From the NCBI RefSeq assembly GCF_011764425.1, contig NZ_BLPF01000001.1, positions 2,223,001-2,287,000 on the forward strand: a stretch of 64,000 bases of DNA. The letters run 5' to 3'. The position numbers and the translations under genes were made by a program. Source of the stretch: Phytohabitans houttuyneae. Its GTDB lineage: Bacteria > Actinomycetota > Actinomycetes > Mycobacteriales > Micromonosporaceae. The notes under the pieces are model-generated. The model was not told the origin of the DNA, searched no databases, and was given only the letters and a program-made list of their open reading frames with translations. This document shows, in pieces, positions 20,165 to 28,325 of this stretch (position 1 is its first letter; every line of letters begins with the position of its first letter).

Positions 20165-20820
20165 GTATTGGGCCCGTGCTGGGGATCACCGACATCTGGA
20201 CCTACGTGCTGGGCACGGTCGCAATCGTGCTCCTGCCCGGGCCCAACTCGCTCTTCGTGCTCTCCACGGCGGCCCGGCGCGGCGTTCCGTCCGGCTACCG
20301 CGCCGCCGCGGGCGTCTTCCTCGGCGACACGGTGCTCATGGTGCTCTCGGCCGCGGGTCTCGCTTCGCTCCTGAAGGCGTACCCGCCGGTGTTTCTCACC
20401 ATCAAGTACGGCGGCGCCATCTACCTGGGCTTCGTCGGCGTCCAGATGCTCCGGGGCGCCTGGCGGCGGTGGCGCTCGCCGGCACCGGTGGCCGTCGCAT
20501 CCCAGCAGGCGGCGGCCCCGCAGGTGTACCACCCCTTCCGCCGGGCCGCGCTGATCAGCCTGCTCAACCCGAAGGCGATCCTGTTCTTCGTCTCGTTCTT
20601 CATCCAGTTCGTTGATCCGTCGTACGCGTACCCGGCCCTGTCGTTCCTGGCGTTGGGCTTGATCGCGCAGCTGGCCAGCACGCTGTACCTGACGCTGCTC
20701 ATCTTTGCCGGCACGTTTCTTGCCGCCCAGTTCCGGCGCCGCCGCCGGCTGGCGGCCGGCGCCGCGACCGCGGCCGGCACGCTGTTTCTGGGCTTCGGCC
20801 TCAAGCTCGCGACGGGTTGA
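20161..20820 (+). CDS. leuE: LeuE-type amino acid exporter (LysE superfamily)
   Basis: A 219-residue inner membrane exporter with about six spans. Strong resemblance to E. coli LeuE in the N-terminal LLPGPNSLFVLS, GVFLGDTVLMVLS, and central LNPKAILFFVSFFIQF motifs. The GTG at 20161 overlaps the upstream stop; another GTG at 20176 is possible. Being in one operon with the PNPOx-GNAT fusion under MocR, it may export an amino acid or an acetylated amino compound. The E. coli protein exports leucine; the substrate here is not established. Confidence 0.88.
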   Translation: MSIGPVLGITDIWTYVLGTVAIVLLPGPNSLFVLSTAARRGVPSGYRAAAGVFLGDTVLMVLSAAGLASLLKAYPPVFLTIKYGGAIYLGFVGVQMLRGAWRRWRSPAPVAVASQQAAAPQVYHPFRRAALISLLNPKAILFFVSFFIQFVDPSYAYPALSFLALGLIAQLASTLYLTLLIFAGTFLAAQFRRRRRLAAGAATAAGTLFLGFGLKLATG

Positions 20821-20923
20821 AAACCGCCCGGCGGAGGTTACGGCGGAATTGCGGAAGGGCTCCCGCCGGAGGCAAGAAAGGCCGCCGCTGTCGAAATATC
20901 GCTTCGAAAGGTTTTCGCAGGGC

Positions 20924-20970
20924 TTGACAGGCAATGGGTCCAACCCGGAACATGCCTGTTAACGTGAACA
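20924..20970 (+). promoter_or_regulatory. Promoter and LacI-type operator 1 upstream of lacI-araB-araD
   Basis: A consensus -35 TTGACA lies at 20924-20929, with only a weak -10 (around GGAACAT) at normal spacing. TGTTAACGTGAACA (20957-20970) follows, inside a CCTGTT...AACAGG inverted repeat. It is one of six matches to TGTTAnCGnTnACA in 20.9-27.3 kb, so it is probably the site by which the repressor controls its own operon. Confidence 0.65.
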
Positions 20971-21011
20971 GGCGTGTTTTATCACCTGGTTTGAGAACGG
21001 GGCCCAGACAC

Positions 21012-22103
21012 ATGGTGGAGCGGCGACCAGACCTATCGGGGCGCGGACCGCGCCGGCAGGTCGGGATGGTCGATGTGGCCCGACTCGCTGGAGTCTCCCA
21101 CATGACGGTCTCTCGCGTCATCAACGATCAGCCGACCGTCAGTCAGGTGACCCGCCAGCGCGTGCTCGCCGCCATGACCGAGCTGGGCTACCGGCCCAAC
21201 GTGGCCGCCCGCGCGCTCGTCACCGGCCGCACCCGCACACTCGGCGTGGTCAGCATCGACACCACGCTCTACGGACCGGCCTCCATGCTGCTGGCCATCG
21301 AGCGGGCGGCGCGCGACATCGGATACGCGATCAGCATCGCGAGCCTGCCAAGCGTCGACCGGCGCTCGTTCGGCGAGGCGTTCGAGGCGTTGATGGCCCA
21401 GGCCGTCGAGGGCATCATCGCGATCACACCGCACACCTCGACCACGACGGCCCTGCGCCACGTGCCCAAGGACATCCCGGTCGTGGCGGTCGAGGGCGGC
21501 CGCGCGCCGGTGCCCACCGTCGCGGTCGACCAGCGGCTCGGCGCCCGCCTCGCCACCGAGCACCTGCTCTCCCTCGGCCACCACACGGTGGCGCACATCG
21601 CCGGGCCGGGCGACTGGCACGAGGCGCAGGAGCGCGAGCGCGGCTGGCGCGACGCGCTCACCGACGCCGAGCACGAGATCCCCGAGCTGGTGCGCGGCGA
21701 CTGGAGCCCGCGCTCCGGCTACGTGGCCACCCGCAGCCTCATCGGCACACCCGGCCTGACGGCCATCTTCGTGGCAAACGACCAGATGGCCATCGGCGCG
21801 CTGCGGGCCCTCTCCGAGGCCGGCATCCGGGTGCCCGACGAGGTGAGCATCGTCGGCTTCGACGACATCCCGGAGGCGGAGTTCTTCACGCCGCCGCTGA
21901 CCACGCTGCGCCAGGAGTTCGGCGAGGTCGGCCGGCAGAGCCTCGCGCTGTTGATGGAGCAGGTGGAGGGGGCGCCGCGCTCGCGCCGCCGTATCGTCAT
22001 ACCGCCGGAGTTCATCGTCCGCGAAAGCACCCGCGCCCCGGGAAAGGCGGGATCCGGTCCGAGGAGCGCGGCGACGAAGACAGCCGCCCGGAGCGCAAGA
22101 TGA
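21012..22103 (+). CDS. LacI-family repressor, probably of arabinose genes
   Basis: A 363-residue regulator with a complete LacI DNA-binding domain (VDVARLAGVSHMTVSRVIN, hinge GYRPNVAARALVTGRT) and a periplasmic-binding-fold effector domain ending in IVGFDDIPEAEFFTPPLTTLRQ. ATG 21012 is used because it gives the normal N-terminal length; ATG 21066 is an internal alternative. It ends in a basic Ala/Arg/Lys-rich tail of about 25 residues. It lies 43 bases before araB in the same direction, with operator sequence upstream, so it is likely autoregulatory and arabinose-responsive (inference from neighbours). Confidence 0.92.
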   Translation: MVERRPDLSGRGPRRQVGMVDVARLAGVSHMTVSRVINDQPTVSQVTRQRVLAAMTELGYRPNVAARALVTGRTRTLGVVSIDTTLYGPASMLLAIERAARDIGYAISIASLPSVDRRSFGEAFEALMAQAVEGIIAITPHTSTTTALRHVPKDIPVVAVEGGRAPVPTVAVDQRLGARLATEHLLSLGHHTVAHIAGPGDWHEAQERERGWRDALTDAEHEIPELVRGDWSPRSGYVATRSLIGTPGLTAIFVANDQMAIGALRALSEAGIRVPDEVSIVGFDDIPEAEFFTPPLTTLRQEFGEVGRQSLALLMEQVEGAPRSRRRIVIPPEFIVRESTRAPGKAGSGPRSAATKTAARSAR

Positions 22104-22146
22104 GCGAAGCAAGCCAGCCAAAACAAGCCCCCCGCTGAGGAAGCCC

Positions 22147-23823
22147 ATGTCCCACGCTGTTAACGCTAACGAACCCCCTCGCTACGTCGTCGGCGTCGAC
22201 TACGGCACGCTGTCCGGCCGCGCCCTCGTGGTCCGCGTCCACGACGGCGCCGAGATGGGCACGGCCGTACACGAGTACCGGCACGGCGTCATCGACCGCA
22301 CCCTCCCGGCCACCGGCGCGGCGCTGCCGCCCGACTGGGCGCTGCAGGACCCCGAGGACTACCTCGACGTGCTGCGCACCGCCGTGCCGGCCGCCATCGC
22401 CGACGCGGGCATCGACCCGGCGCTGGTGATCGGCATCTCCACCGACTTCACGGCGTGCACGGTGCTGCCCACGCTCGCCGACGGCACCCCGCTGTGCCGG
22501 CTGCCGGAGCTGGCCGGGCGGCCGCACGCGTACACGAAGCTGTGGAAACACCACGCGGCGCAGGGGCAGGCCGACCGCATCAACGCGCTCGCGCACGAGC
22601 GCGGCGAGCCCTGGATCAACCGGTACGGCGGGAAGATCTCCTCCGAGTGGCAGTTTGCCAAGGGGCTGCAGCTGCTGGAGGAGGACCCGGAGGTCTACGC
22701 GCGCGCCGAGCGGTGGATCGAGGCGGCCGACTGGATCGTATGGCAGCTGTGCGGCACCGAGACCCGAAACGTCTGCACCGCCGGCTACAAGGGCATCTAC
22801 CAGGACGGCAGCTACCCCAGCGCCGAGTACCTGGCCGCGCTCAACCCGGACTTCGCCGGCTTCGTGGCCAAGCTCGAACACCCGCTGCTGCCGCTCGGCG
22901 CGCTCGCCGGCGGGCTGACCGCGCGGGCCGCGGCGTGGACCGGGCTGCCCGAGGGCATCGCGGTCGCCGCCGGCAACGTCGACGCACATGTGACCGCACC
23001 CGCGGCGCAGGCCATCACGCCCGGCCAGCTCGTCATGATCATGGGTACCTCCACCTGCCACGTCATGAACGGCGACACGCTCGCCGAGGTCCCCGGCATG
23101 TGCGGCGTCGTCGACGGCGGCATCGTGGCCGGCGGGTACGGGTACGAGGGTGGGCAGAGCGGCGTCGGCGACATCTTCGCGTGGTTCGTCGACTCCTCCC
23201 TCCCGGCCGACTACAAGGCCGAGGCGGAGCGGCGGGGCATCGGGCCGCACGAGTACCTCAGCGAGCTCGCCGCCGCCCAGAAGGTGGGGCAGCACGGCCT
23301 GGTCGCGCTCGACTGGCACAACGGCAACCGCTCAGTGCTCGTCGACCACGAGCTGTCCGGCGTGATCGTGGGCCAGACACTCGCCACCCGCCCGGAGGAC
23401 GTCTACCGGGCGCTTGTCGAGGCCACCGCGTTCGGCACCCGGACGATCATCGACGCGTTCGAGGGCTCGGGCCTGCCGGTCAGCGAGCTCGTCGCGGCCG
23501 GCGGCCTGCTGAAAAACGCGTTCCTCATGCAGCTCTACGCGGACGTCACCGGCCGCCCCATCTCGGTGATCGGCTCGGAGCAGGGCCCCGCGCTCGGCTC
23601 GGCGATCCACGCGGCGGTGGCCGCCGGTGCCTACCCCGACGTGCCGGCCGCGGCCGCCGCGATGGGCCGCGTCGAGCGCCGGGTGTACGAGCCGGACGCC
23701 GCGCGCACCAAGGCGTACGAGGCGCTCTACGAGGAGTACCGCACCTTGCACGACTACTTCGGCCGTGGGGAGAACGACGTGCTGCACCGGCTGCGCCGGA
23801 TCCGGAACGAGGCCCGCGGATGA
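22147..23823 (+). CDS. araB: Ribulokinase AraB
   Basis: A 558-residue FGGY-family kinase that phosphorylates L-ribulose to L-ribulose-5-phosphate in cytosolic L-arabinose catabolism. The N-terminal phosphate loop GVDYGTLSGR, the STDFTACTVLP segment, the ATPase segment MGTSTCHVMN and C-terminal AAGGLLKNAFLMQLYADV match AraB. GAGGAAG precedes ATG 22147. An operator-like TGTTAACGCTAACG lies inside codons 4-9. Its TGA overlaps the araD ATG. Confidence 0.95.
   Translation: MSHAVNANEPPRYVVGVDYGTLSGRALVVRVHDGAEMGTAVHEYRHGVIDRTLPATGAALPPDWALQDPEDYLDVLRTAVPAAIADAGIDPALVIGISTDFTACTVLPTLADGTPLCRLPELAGRPHAYTKLWKHHAAQGQADRINALAHERGEPWINRYGGKISSEWQFAKGLQLLEEDPEVYARAERWIEAADWIVWQLCGTETRNVCTAGYKGIYQDGSYPSAEYLAALNPDFAGFVAKLEHPLLPLGALAGGLTARAAAWTGLPEGIAVAAGNVDAHVTAPAAQAITPGQLVMIMGTSTCHVMNGDTLAEVPGMCGVVDGGIVAGGYGYEGGQSGVGDIFAWFVDSSLPADYKAEAERRGIGPHEYLSELAAAQKVGQHGLVALDWHNGNRSVLVDHELSGVIVGQTLATRPEDVYRALVEATAFGTRTIIDAFEGSGLPVSELVAAGGLLKNAFLMQLYADVTGRPISVIGSEQGPALGSAIHAAVAAGAYPDVPAAAAAMGRVERRVYEPDAARTKAYEALYEEYRTLHDYFGRGENDVLHRLRRIRNEARG
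22158..22171. promoter_or_regulatory. LacI-type operator 2 inside the araB start region
   Basis: TGTTAACGCTAACG matches 13 of 14 positions of the palindrome at 27272-27285 apart from permitted A/G variation. It lies within the first ten codons of araB, where bound repressor could act as a roadblock or loop partner of operator 1. Confidence 0.6.
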
Positions 23824-24515
23824 CATCACCTGAAGCTCGTCGGAATGGGACCAGGCAGGCGCTTTCAGCCGACCAGCTGCGCAAGGACCTCGTCGGGCTG
23901 CACGACGAGCTGATCCGGTGGGGCCTGGTGGTCTGGACCGCCGGGAACGTCTCGGCCCGCGTGCCCGGCGAGGACCTTTTCGTCATCAAGCCCAGCGGCG
24001 TGTCGTACGACGAGCTGACTCCCGACTCGATGGTCGTGTGCGACCTGGACGGCAAGCTCGTCGAGGGCGCGTTCTCACCGTCCAGCGACACCGCCGCCCA
24101 CGCGTACGTCTACCGCGCGATGCCCGAGGTCGGCGGCGTGGTGCACACCCACTCCACGTATGCGACCGCGTGGGCCGCGCGCGGCGAGGCGGTGCCGTGC
24201 GTGCTGACCGCGATGGCCGACGAGTTCGGCGCGGAGATCCCGGTCGGCCCGTTCGCGCTCATCGGCGGCGACGACATCGGCAAGGGCATCGTGGCGACGC
24301 TGAGCGGGCACCGCTCGCCGGCCGTGCTGATGCAAAACCATGGGGTGTTCACGATCGGCAAGAGCGCCCGTGCGGCGGTCAAGGCGGCGGTCATGTGCGA
24401 AGACGTGGCCCGCACCGTCCACATCGCACGGCAGCTCGGTGAGCCGCTCCCCATCGCGCAGTCCGACATAGACAAGCTGTACGACAGGTACCAGAACGTC
24501 TACGGACAGCGCTGA
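23820..24515 (+). CDS. araD: L-ribulose-5-phosphate 4-epimerase AraD
   Basis: A 231-residue class II aldolase/epimerase that interconverts L-ribulose-5-phosphate and D-xylulose-5-phosphate, feeding the pentose phosphate pathway. Recognisable motifs: TAGNVSARVPGEDLFVIKPSG, the zinc-binding HTHSTYATAWA, and MQNHGVFTIG with the third His. Overlaps araB by ATGA. The isomerase araA, needed to complete the pathway, is not in the window. Confidence 0.95.
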   Translation: MTSPEARRNGTRQALSADQLRKDLVGLHDELIRWGLVVWTAGNVSARVPGEDLFVIKPSGVSYDELTPDSMVVCDLDGKLVEGAFSPSSDTAAHAYVYRAMPEVGGVVHTHSTYATAWAARGEAVPCVLTAMADEFGAEIPVGPFALIGGDDIGKGIVATLSGHRSPAVLMQNHGVFTIGKSARAAVKAAVMCEDVARTVHIARQLGEPLPIAQSDIDKLYDRYQNVYGQR

Positions 24516-24524
24516 CAAAGACGT

Positions 24525-24563
24525 GGAGGTCTGGTCGGGGATGGTGGGCCCCGCCAGACCTCC
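24525..24563. terminator. Bidirectional terminator hairpin between araD and GH43
   Basis: GGAGGTCTGG (24525-24534) pairs perfectly with CCAGACCTCC (24554-24563), followed inside by a bulged T and CGGGG/CCCCG, giving about 15 base pairs and an 8-base loop. It lies between two converging genes and fits a shared, intrinsic-like terminator of the GC-rich type without a long U-tract. Confidence 0.8.
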
Positions 24564-24577
24564 TCGCTTGCGCGCTC

Positions 24578-26005
24578 CTACTCCAGCACGTACGTCGCGT
24601 CCGCGCGGTCGGTGGCCGTGCTGATCGGCTGCACGTACAGCAGGTTCGACGAGTGCCGGATGTACCGGCCGGCGAAGTTGGCCGACTCGAACGACACGGC
24701 CGCCGAGTCGGCGAGGCCGGCGCGGCGGAAGAAGCTCGCGTCGGCGCGGAAGGTCGCCGAGCCGTCGTTGCGCTCCACCCACATCTCGTAGTTGCGGTGC
24801 CGCAGGTAGTACCCCGGGAAGTTGGTCGACTCCAGTGAGACCGTGCCGCCGCCGTTGAGGCCGGTGACGATGCGGAACTGGGAGTCGGCGAGGTTTGTCA
24901 CGTTCGCCTCGACCCGCGCGCGGTACTCCCAGTGCCGGATGTACCGGTCGGCGAGGTTGTACGAGCGCAGCCGCTGCGGCGTGGGCCCGTCGGCGACCGG
25001 GATGCCGAAGTTCGGCGTGCCGTCGGCGTTCCAGTAGAACTTCTGGATGCGCGTGCGGCGGTTGGGGTCGTTGAGCGGGTCACCGCTGATGTCGCGGTAG
25101 CTGCGGTCGTGGTAGACGAGGATGTCGCTCTGGCCGTCCTCCGAGACGGTGAACGAGTTGTGTCCCGGCCCGTACTGGCTCGTCGAGGCGTTGCTGCGGA
25201 AGACCGGCTGAGGGCTCTTGGTCCATGACGAGGGGTTCATCAGGTTGCTGGTGGCCGAGGCGGTGAGCAGCCCGATGCAGTAGTTGGCGTCGGTGGCGCT
25301 CGCCGAGAACGTCATGAAGACCCGGCCGTTGCGCTGGATGACCGCTGCCCCTTCGTTGACCCGGTGGCCGATGGTCTCCCAGGAGTTCGTGGGGACGCTG
25401 ATCCGCGCCGGTGTACCCGATATGGTCCATGGGTTTGACATGGGCGCGAGATAGAGGTTGGTGCCGCTGCCGACGGCCGGATCGTTCTGCGCCCAGGCCA
25501 GGTAACGTGTTCCATTGTGGACGAACGTGGTCGCGTCCAGCGAAAACGTGCTGAGCGGCGTGACGATGCGGCCCCGCTCGGTCCAGGAGCCGGTGAGCGG
25601 GTTGGCGGAGGCGTTCTCCAGCACGTACATCCGGATGGCCCAGACGTCGTCGCTGCGGCCGGCGGCGAAGTAGATGTACCACCGGTTGTTGATGTAGTGA
25701 ATTTCCGGGGCCCAGATGTGCGCGGCCATCTCGCCGCTGGTGTGACGGCGCCAGATGACGGTTTCGGCCGCGGAGGCGAGGCCCTGCAGCGTGGTGGCGC
25801 GGCGCAGCACGATGCGGTCGTATTCGGGTGCCGTCGCGGTCATGTAGTAGTAGCCGTCGGTGTGCTTCACGATGTGCGGGTCGGCTCGCTGCGCGACGAG
25901 TGAGTTCGTGTACTGGACGGCGGGCGCCGCCCCGGCCGGCGCGGCGACGATCAGGCTCGCGGCCAGGCTTGCCGCCACGGCCAGGCCCGCGGTGACTTTC
26001 CGCAT
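24578..26005 (-). CDS. Secreted GH43 alpha-L-arabinofuranosidase with AbfB (CBM42) domain
   Basis: A 475-residue exported glycosidase. The Sec signal peptide spans residues 1-26 (basic start, hydrophobic core, APAGAA). The GH43 five-bladed propeller covers about 30-320, with the likely base Asp in ADPHIV, the modulating Asp in LDATTF and the acid Glu in NEGAAV. The AbfB arabinofuranose-binding domain covers about 335-475, with its repeated FxxYYxRH-like elements. It would release L-arabinose from arabinan or arabinoxylan outside the cell. Located 22 bases downstream of the lacI-like gene at 26028-26951, with an operator in between, and convergent with araBD. Confidence 0.92.
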   Translation of the reverse strand: MRKVTAGLAVAASLAASLIVAAPAGAAPAVQYTNSLVAQRADPHIVKHTDGYYYMTATAPEYDRIVLRRATTLQGLASAAETVIWRRHTSGEMAAHIWAPEIHYINNRWYIYFAAGRSDDVWAIRMYVLENASANPLTGSWTERGRIVTPLSTFSLDATTFVHNGTRYLAWAQNDPAVGSGTNLYLAPMSNPWTISGTPARISVPTNSWETIGHRVNEGAAVIQRNGRVFMTFSASATDANYCIGLLTASATSNLMNPSSWTKSPQPVFRSNASTSQYGPGHNSFTVSEDGQSDILVYHDRSYRDISGDPLNDPNRRTRIQKFYWNADGTPNFGIPVADGPTPQRLRSYNLADRYIRHWEYRARVEANVTNLADSQFRIVTGLNGGGTVSLESTNFPGYYLRHRNYEMWVERNDGSATFRADASFFRRAGLADSAAVSFESANFAGRYIRHSSNLLYVQPISTATDRADATYVLE

Positions 26006-26018
26006 GGCGAATCTCCTC

Positions 26019-26032
26019 TGTTAACGTTCACA
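26019..26032. promoter_or_regulatory. LacI-type operator 3 upstream of GH43
   Basis: TGTTAACGTTCACA lies 14 bases upstream of the GH43 start and overlaps the last codons of the upstream lacI-like gene. This position suits repression of a GH43 promoter or a roadblock for read-through from the upstream gene. Confidence 0.6.
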
Positions 26033-26951
26033 TGGGATGCGCGGCGCTGTCCCGCTCCACAAAGGACGGCGAGAAGCGCACGTGCCGCAGGATCCGCACG
26101 CCGGCGTCGATCTGCCGGACCACCAGCTCGACACCGGCGCGGCCGAGCGCGGCGAGGTCCTGCCGCACCGTGGTCAGCGGCGGCTGCAGGAACGGAGCTT
26201 CGGGGATGTCGTCGAAACCGACGACGCTGACATCGTCTGGCACGATGCGGCCGGCAAGGTGCAACGCCCGCAGCGCGCCGAGTGCCATCTGGTCGTTGGC
26301 ACAGAAGATCGCCGTCACGGCGCGGTCGGCCATGAGCTGGCGAGCCGCCTCGAAACCCGACCGCACGCCCCAGTCACCGGGGACCACGAGCCCCACCGGC
26401 ACACCCGCCTCGGCCAGCGCCGCCCGCCAGCCGGCCGCCCGCTCGCGCGCCTCCGGCCAGCCGGCCGGGCCGGCGATGTGGTGGACGGTGGGATGCCCGA
26501 GGTCGAGCAGGTGCCGCGTGGCCGTGGCCGCGCCCGAGACGTTGTCGAAGCCAACCACCGGCACACCCTCGGCCTCGCCGGCGCCGACGGCCAGCAGCGG
26601 CAGGTCCGCCGGGATGCTGGCCAGCGCGGCGAGCGCCGGGTCGGTCGGCGCGACGGCGAGGATGCCGTCGACGACGCGGTCACACAGGGTATCGACGGCG
26701 CCCGCGACCGAGCCGGCGTCGAGCGAGCGCGCGCTGACGACGGTGAGCGGATGGCCGGCGGCGCGAGCGGCGCGCATGATCGCGTAAACCGTCGACGTGG
26801 GACCGGTGAGCGAGGTGTCGAAGGCGACCAGGCCGAGCGCGTGTGACCGGCCCGGCGCCGGACTGCGGGAGGCGGTCCGATGTGGTACACCAGCCACGCG
26901 GGCGACGCCCGTCATCACCGGCCTGTCCCGCAGCCGCCGCGCACCGCGCAT
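26028..26951 (-). CDS. LacI-family protein lacking most of the DNA-binding domain
   Basis: A 307-residue protein homologous to the repressor at 21012-22103 across the effector domain (same ALGLVAFDTS start and VVGFDDIPEAPFLQPPLTTVRQ end). The N-terminus keeps helix 1 and part of helix 2 (GVARVAGVPHRTASR), then jumps straight to the end of the hinge (GRSHALG). About 32 residues (rest of helix 2, helix 3, hinge helix) are missing in frame. GGGAGG precedes ATG 26951; a GTG/ATG-type extension up to 27056 adds no domain. It probably cannot bind DNA normally. It could be a remnant, an arabinose-binding buffer or a dimer-forming modulator of the intact repressor (speculative). Confidence 0.88.
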   Translation of the reverse strand: MRGARRLRDRPVMTGVARVAGVPHRTASRSPAPGRSHALGLVAFDTSLTGPTSTVYAIMRAARAAGHPLTVVSARSLDAGSVAGAVDTLCDRVVDGILAVAPTDPALAALASIPADLPLLAVGAGEAEGVPVVGFDNVSGAATATRHLLDLGHPTVHHIAGPAGWPEARERAAGWRAALAEAGVPVGLVVPGDWGVRSGFEAARQLMADRAVTAIFCANDQMALGALRALHLAGRIVPDDVSVVGFDDIPEAPFLQPPLTTVRQDLAALGRAGVELVVRQIDAGVRILRHVRFSPSFVERDSAAHPM

Positions 26952-26986
26952 GGGGACCTCCCTCGGGGCCGGCGCGTCAGTGGCAG

Positions 26987-27000
26987 TGTTAGCGCTCACA
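26987..27000. promoter_or_regulatory. LacI-type operator 4 upstream of the second lacI
   Basis: TGTTAGCGCTCACA, 36 bases upstream of the ATG at 26951, matches the operator consensus and would place the lacI2-GH43 transcript under the arabinose repressor. Confidence 0.6.
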
Positions 27001-27199
27001 CCGACACTGTCAAGGGGTTGACTTGGATCGATCTCTTCGGTTAGAACGACGGTCATCGACGTCTCCGGCCGCCTGCCGCGCGGGGTGCACCCGGAGCCAC
27101 AGGTCCACCGCTTTCCGCTGCTAGCGGCCGGTGGCCACGCCAGCGGGGGCCACCGGGCGTCCTGCCAGGTACCACCGAAGTCACGATTCTGTGAACCTC

Positions 27200-27228
27200 T
27201 TGACGCAGGTGGGAGTGAGCGTTAACAC
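27200..27228 (+). promoter_or_regulatory. Promoter of sugar-binding protein overlapped by operator 5
   Basis: TTGACG (27200-27205) and TAACAC (27223-27228) are separated by 17 bases, a good housekeeping-type promoter for the gene at 27308. The operator, read on the minus strand as TGTTAACGCTCACT, occupies 27214-27227 and covers the spacer and -10, so bound repressor would block RNA polymerase directly. Confidence 0.65.
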
Positions 27229-27271
27229 TCTCGCAAACACACTCATGCCACCGCGACGCGTGTCGCGGTGA

Positions 27272-27285
27272 TGTTAGCGCTAACA
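27272..27285. promoter_or_regulatory. LacI-type operator 6, perfect 14-bp palindrome
   Basis: TGTTAGCGCTAACA is fully self-complementary and lies between the predicted transcription start and the ATG at 27308. It is the best-formed of the six sites and defines the consensus used for the others. Confidence 0.7.
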
Positions 27286-27307
27286 GCGATGGCGAGGAGT
27301 GCGAGAC

Positions 27308-28284
27308 ATGCGCAGACAGATATCGACTATCCTGCTGACCGCCGCGCTGGTCGGCGGGCTCACCGCGTGCGGTGGCGGCGACGAGGCCGGTTCCGGTTCG
27401 GACGATGGGAAGATCACCCTCGGGTTCTCCCAGGTCGGTGCCGAAAGCGGCTGGCGTACCGCGAACACCAAGTCGATCCAGGAATCGGCCAAAACGGCCG
27501 GGATCGACCTGAAGTTCTCCGACGCCCAGCAGAAACAGGAAAACCAGATCAAAGCCATCCGCTCGTTCATCCAGCAGAAGGTCGACATCATCGCCTTCTC
27601 CCCGGTGGTCGAGTCCGGCTGGGACACCGTCCTGAAAGAAGCCAAGGACGCCAAGATCCCGGTCATCCTCACCGACCGGGCCATCGACTCCCCCGACACC
27701 AGCCTCTACAAGACCTTCATCGGCTCCGACTTCATCGAAGAAGGCAAAAAAGCCGGTGACTGGCTGGTCAAGGAGTACGCCAGCAGCACCGACCCGGTCA
27801 ACATCGTCGAACTGCAAGGCACCACCGGCTCCGCCCCCGCCAACGACCGGATGAAGGGCTTCGGCGACGTCATCGCCACCGAACCCAAATTCAAGATCGT
27901 CGCCTCGCAGACCGGCGAGTTCACCCGGGCCAAGGGCAAAGAAGTCATGGAAGCCTTCCTCAAGTCCAACCCCGACATCGACGTGCTCTACGCCCACAAC
28001 GACGACATGGGCCTGGGCGCCATCGAAGCCATCGAAGGCGCCGGCAAGAAACCCGGCACCGACATCAAAATCATCACCGTCGACGCCGTCAAAGACGGCA
28101 TGCAAGCCCTCGCCGACGGCAAAATCAACTTCATCGTCGAGTGCTCCCCCTGCTCGGCCCACAACTCATGGAACTGGTCAAAAAGGTCCACGCCGGCGAA
28201 ACCGTCGAAACCCGCGTGATCACCAAGGAGACCACCTTCACCCAGGAACAAGCCAAGGCCGCCCTCCCCGAGCGGCAGTACTGA
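27308..28284 (+). CDS. Sugar ABC transporter substrate-binding lipoprotein (YtfQ-like), frame break near the end
   Basis: Lipoprotein receptor of a ribose/galactofuranose-type ABC importer. Signal peptide with lipobox LTAC (Cys near residue 18). The mature part matches YtfQ: GFSQVGAESGWRTANT, QQKQENQIKAIRSF, LTDRAID, VELQGTTGSAPANDR, VYAHNDDMGLGAIEAI-like. The frame is lost at the C5 run 28146-28150; one added C restores LLGPQLMELVKKVHAGE and a stop at 28282-28284 (325 residues). ATG 27308 has GAGGAG 8 bases upstream. It is followed at once by a strong terminator and no ATPase or permease gene. Probable ligand is arabinose or arabinofuranose, from context. Confidence 0.88.
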
Positions 28285-28291
28285 CACACCT

Positions 28292-28325
28292 GTCGGCGCC
28301 CCGCCCGAGTGGGCGGGGCGCCGAC
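28292..28325 (+). terminator. Strong terminator after the sugar-binding protein
   Basis: GTCGGCGCCCCGCCC and GGGCGGGGCGCCGAC form a perfect 15-bp stem with a GAGT loop, beginning 8 bases after the stop codon. It is very stable although no U-run follows. It makes the sugar-binding protein gene effectively monocistronic. Confidence 0.85.

Noticed and set aside
21066-21068. Internal ATG as the start of the first LacI protein
   Set aside because: It would still keep the HTH, but no better ribosome site is seen than for 21012; kept as an alternative only.
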